From contig NZ_CP011339.1 in the NCBI RefSeq assembly GCF_001264245.1, forward strand, positions 3,038,001 through 3,102,000: 64,000 nucleotides of DNA, read 5' to 3'. The stretch is from Microcystis panniformis FACHB-1757. Its GTDB lineage: Bacteria > Cyanobacteriota > Cyanobacteriia > Cyanobacteriales > Microcystaceae. Position numbers and translations under genes: made by a program. The first letter of the stretch is position 1; each line of letters begins with the position of its first letter. The notes below the pieces were generated by a model that made no database searches, was not told the DNA's origin, and was given only the letters and a program-made list of their open reading frames with translations. Below are positions 62,904 to 64,000 of the stretch, piece after piece.

Positions 62904-63632
62904 ATGACTTCTTCTCCGGTTAAATCCTTAACTTCTCAGACTGTAACCACTCAACATTTACCCCCGTTAGAAAATGGGGATCGCTTAATTCGTCCCGAAT
63001 TCGAGCGCCGTTATCAAGCTATGCCAGGATTAAAAAAAGCCGAACTGATCGAAGGAGTTGTGTATATGGCATCCCCATTAAGGTTTAAATTTCATGCTGA
63101 ACCCCACGGACGTTTAATCACTTGGTTGGGAGTTTATCAAGCTGCTACACCCCAAGTACAAATGGGTATTGAGCCAACCGTTCGCTTGGATATCGACAAC
63201 GAACTACAGCCGGATGGGGTGTTATTAATCAGTCAAGAAAGCGGGGGAAAATCAACCCTAACTGTAGAGGGATACCTAGAAGGAGCGCCGGAATTAGTGG
63301 TAGAAATTGCCGCTAGTAGTGCCGCCATAGACTTAGGTGATAAAAAACGTGCTTATCGGCGCGGTGGCATTCAAGAATACCTTGTTTGGCAGGTATTTGA
63401 CCAAAAAATTGATTGGTTTAGTTTAGAAAATGGCGATTATATTTCTTTGTTACCCAACCAAGAAGGAGTGATTTGCTCTCTAGTATTTCCGGGTTTGTGG
63501 TTAGATATTTCAGCCATGCTCAACGGCAATATGTCACGGGTGTTAGACATCTTAAAAGCTGGAATTAACTCGGCAGAGCAGCAAGAATTTGTCCAAAAGT
63601 TAACCGCAGCGCAGTCGGGGGAAGCCAAATGA
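62904..63632 (+). CDS. Uma2 family (DUF820) putative endonuclease
   Basis: 242 aa from the ATG at 62904; a TTG seven codons earlier is less likely. LIRPEFERRYQAMPGLKKAE, LIEGVVYMASP, LQPDGVLLISQESGG (Asp), GAPELVVEIAASSAAIDLGD (Glu), KKRAYRRGGIQEYLVWQV (Lys and EY). No C-terminal coiled coil, unlike the copy at 35840; the two are distant paralogues. The ATGA overlap with cobJ suggests translational coupling, an odd pairing for a vitamin B12 gene. Confidence 0.88.
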   Translation: MTSSPVKSLTSQTVTTQHLPPLENGDRLIRPEFERRYQAMPGLKKAELIEGVVYMASPLRFKFHAEPHGRLITWLGVYQAATPQVQMGIEPTVRLDIDNELQPDGVLLISQESGGKSTLTVEGYLEGAPELVVEIAASSAAIDLGDKKRAYRRGGIQEYLVWQVFDQKIDWFSLENGDYISLLPNQEGVICSLVFPGLWLDISAMLNGNMSRVLDILKAGINSAEQQEFVQKLTAAQSGEAK

Positions 63633-64000
63633 AACCTCCAGCTATTTTCATTTTAGGAGAAACCAGTATCCCCGTTGCTCGTCAAGTGCAAATGGCCCTA
63701 CCAGAAGCAGTGGTTTATGGATTAATAGATCGTACCCATTCGGCTGATTTTACCTATACTAATTTTGGCGAAACGGTGCGAGAATTTTTCCAGATGGGAA
63801 CGCCAATTATTGGCATTTGTGCTGCGGGTATTTTGATTCGCACTTTAGCACCTTTATTAACTAATAAATGGCAAGAACCGCCTGTATTAGCAATCGCAGA
63901 AGATGGCAGTGCCGTAGTGCCTTTGTTGGGGGTTTACAAGGGGTTAATGATCTCGCTCGTCAAATTGCCTCGGTTTTGCAAATTTCCCCCGCAATTACCA
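63629..64000 (+). pseudogene. cobJ: Precorrin-3B methyltransferase CobJ with CbiG domain, partial and frameshifted
   Basis: Cobalamin-pathway enzyme; the visible N-terminal part matches CbiG: YTNFGETVREFFQMGTPIIG, ICAAGILIRTLAPLLTNKWQ, EPPVLAIAEDGSAVVPLLG. At about 63927-63931 a run of five G shifts the frame; with six, LLGGLQGVNDLARQIASVLQ would be continuous. The rest of the gene is beyond the window. The loss resembles that in DUF1350 (37229-37234) and may be an assembly or sequencing artefact. Confidence 0.82.

Overview
The window looks like a chromosomal segment of a bloom-forming unicellular cyanobacterium, most likely Microcystis. The phylum is fixed by oxygenic-photosynthesis genes (ycf3 for photosystem I assembly, cp12, ndhD, sqdB, a CpcD-linker/DUF1816 protein), by many HIP1-type GCGATCGC octamers, and by cyanobacteria-restricted families (DUF3122, DUF3177, DUF1350, DUF1816). 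The genus is inferred from the very high load of short interspersed repeats, broken insertion sequences and TTATCAG / GTGTGGG heptamer arrays between otherwise ordinary core genes.

Layout. 1-12.4 kb is mostly housekeeping: glyS (partial), a DUF3122 protein, miaE, a FemAB-like acyltransferase, a RibD-type reductase, a histidine kinase, pheA, a decayed RNase D, a universal stress protein, the overlapping mazG-lepB pair, gatC and ycf3. 12.4-19.2 kb is a graveyard of nested mobile DNA: an IS630-type transposase gene carrying two MITEs, a tnpB gene with a 252-bp insertion, and an IS1380-type transposase gene that carries a 187-bp element and itself splits a PEP-CTERM protein gene. 19.3-29 kb holds a coiled-coil membrane-anchored protein, glmM and a polysaccharide group (two GT2 and one GT4 glycosyltransferases plus an HpsL/O-antigen-ligase-like membrane protein). 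28.9-31.7 kb has an ECF sigma factor/TM partner/Spy-CpxP-like cassette and sqdB. 31.8-32.6 kb is an ORF-less group II intron lying inside a GTGTGGG array.

33-53.9 kb holds a deacetylase-phosphodiester glycosidase fusion, a decayed DDE transposase, a Uma2 nuclease, a frameshifted DUF1350 gene, a response regulator, a subtilase, a probable ergothioneine pair (ovothiol-type sulfoxide synthase plus EgtD), DUF3177, cp12, an xisI remnant, mutL, a histidine kinase, a phycobilisome-linker-like protein, ndhD, a LivF-type ATPase and rlpA. 54-62 kb is accessory: a DUF433/DUF5615 toxin-antitoxin-like pair, a DUF1257 remnant, a large NACHT ATPase whose repeat tail is cut off by one in-frame stop, and a DUF29 gene split by a TnpB element that itself carries a MITE. 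62-64 kb ends with another Uma2 gene overlapping a frameshifted cobJ/cbiG.

The clearest sequence-level results are several small non-autonomous element families whose boundaries can be read to the base from target-site duplications. They are a 133-bp family with GGCTCTTCT ends and 7-bp duplications (three copies), a family of about 200-215 bp with AGGGT ends and 4-bp duplications (three copies), a 187-bp ISL3-like element with an 8-bp duplication, and a 252-bp element with a TTAAAA duplication. In every transposase gene they hit, removing the element restores homologous coding sequence. Two separate genes (DUF1350 and cobJ) are broken by a one-base loss in a G run.
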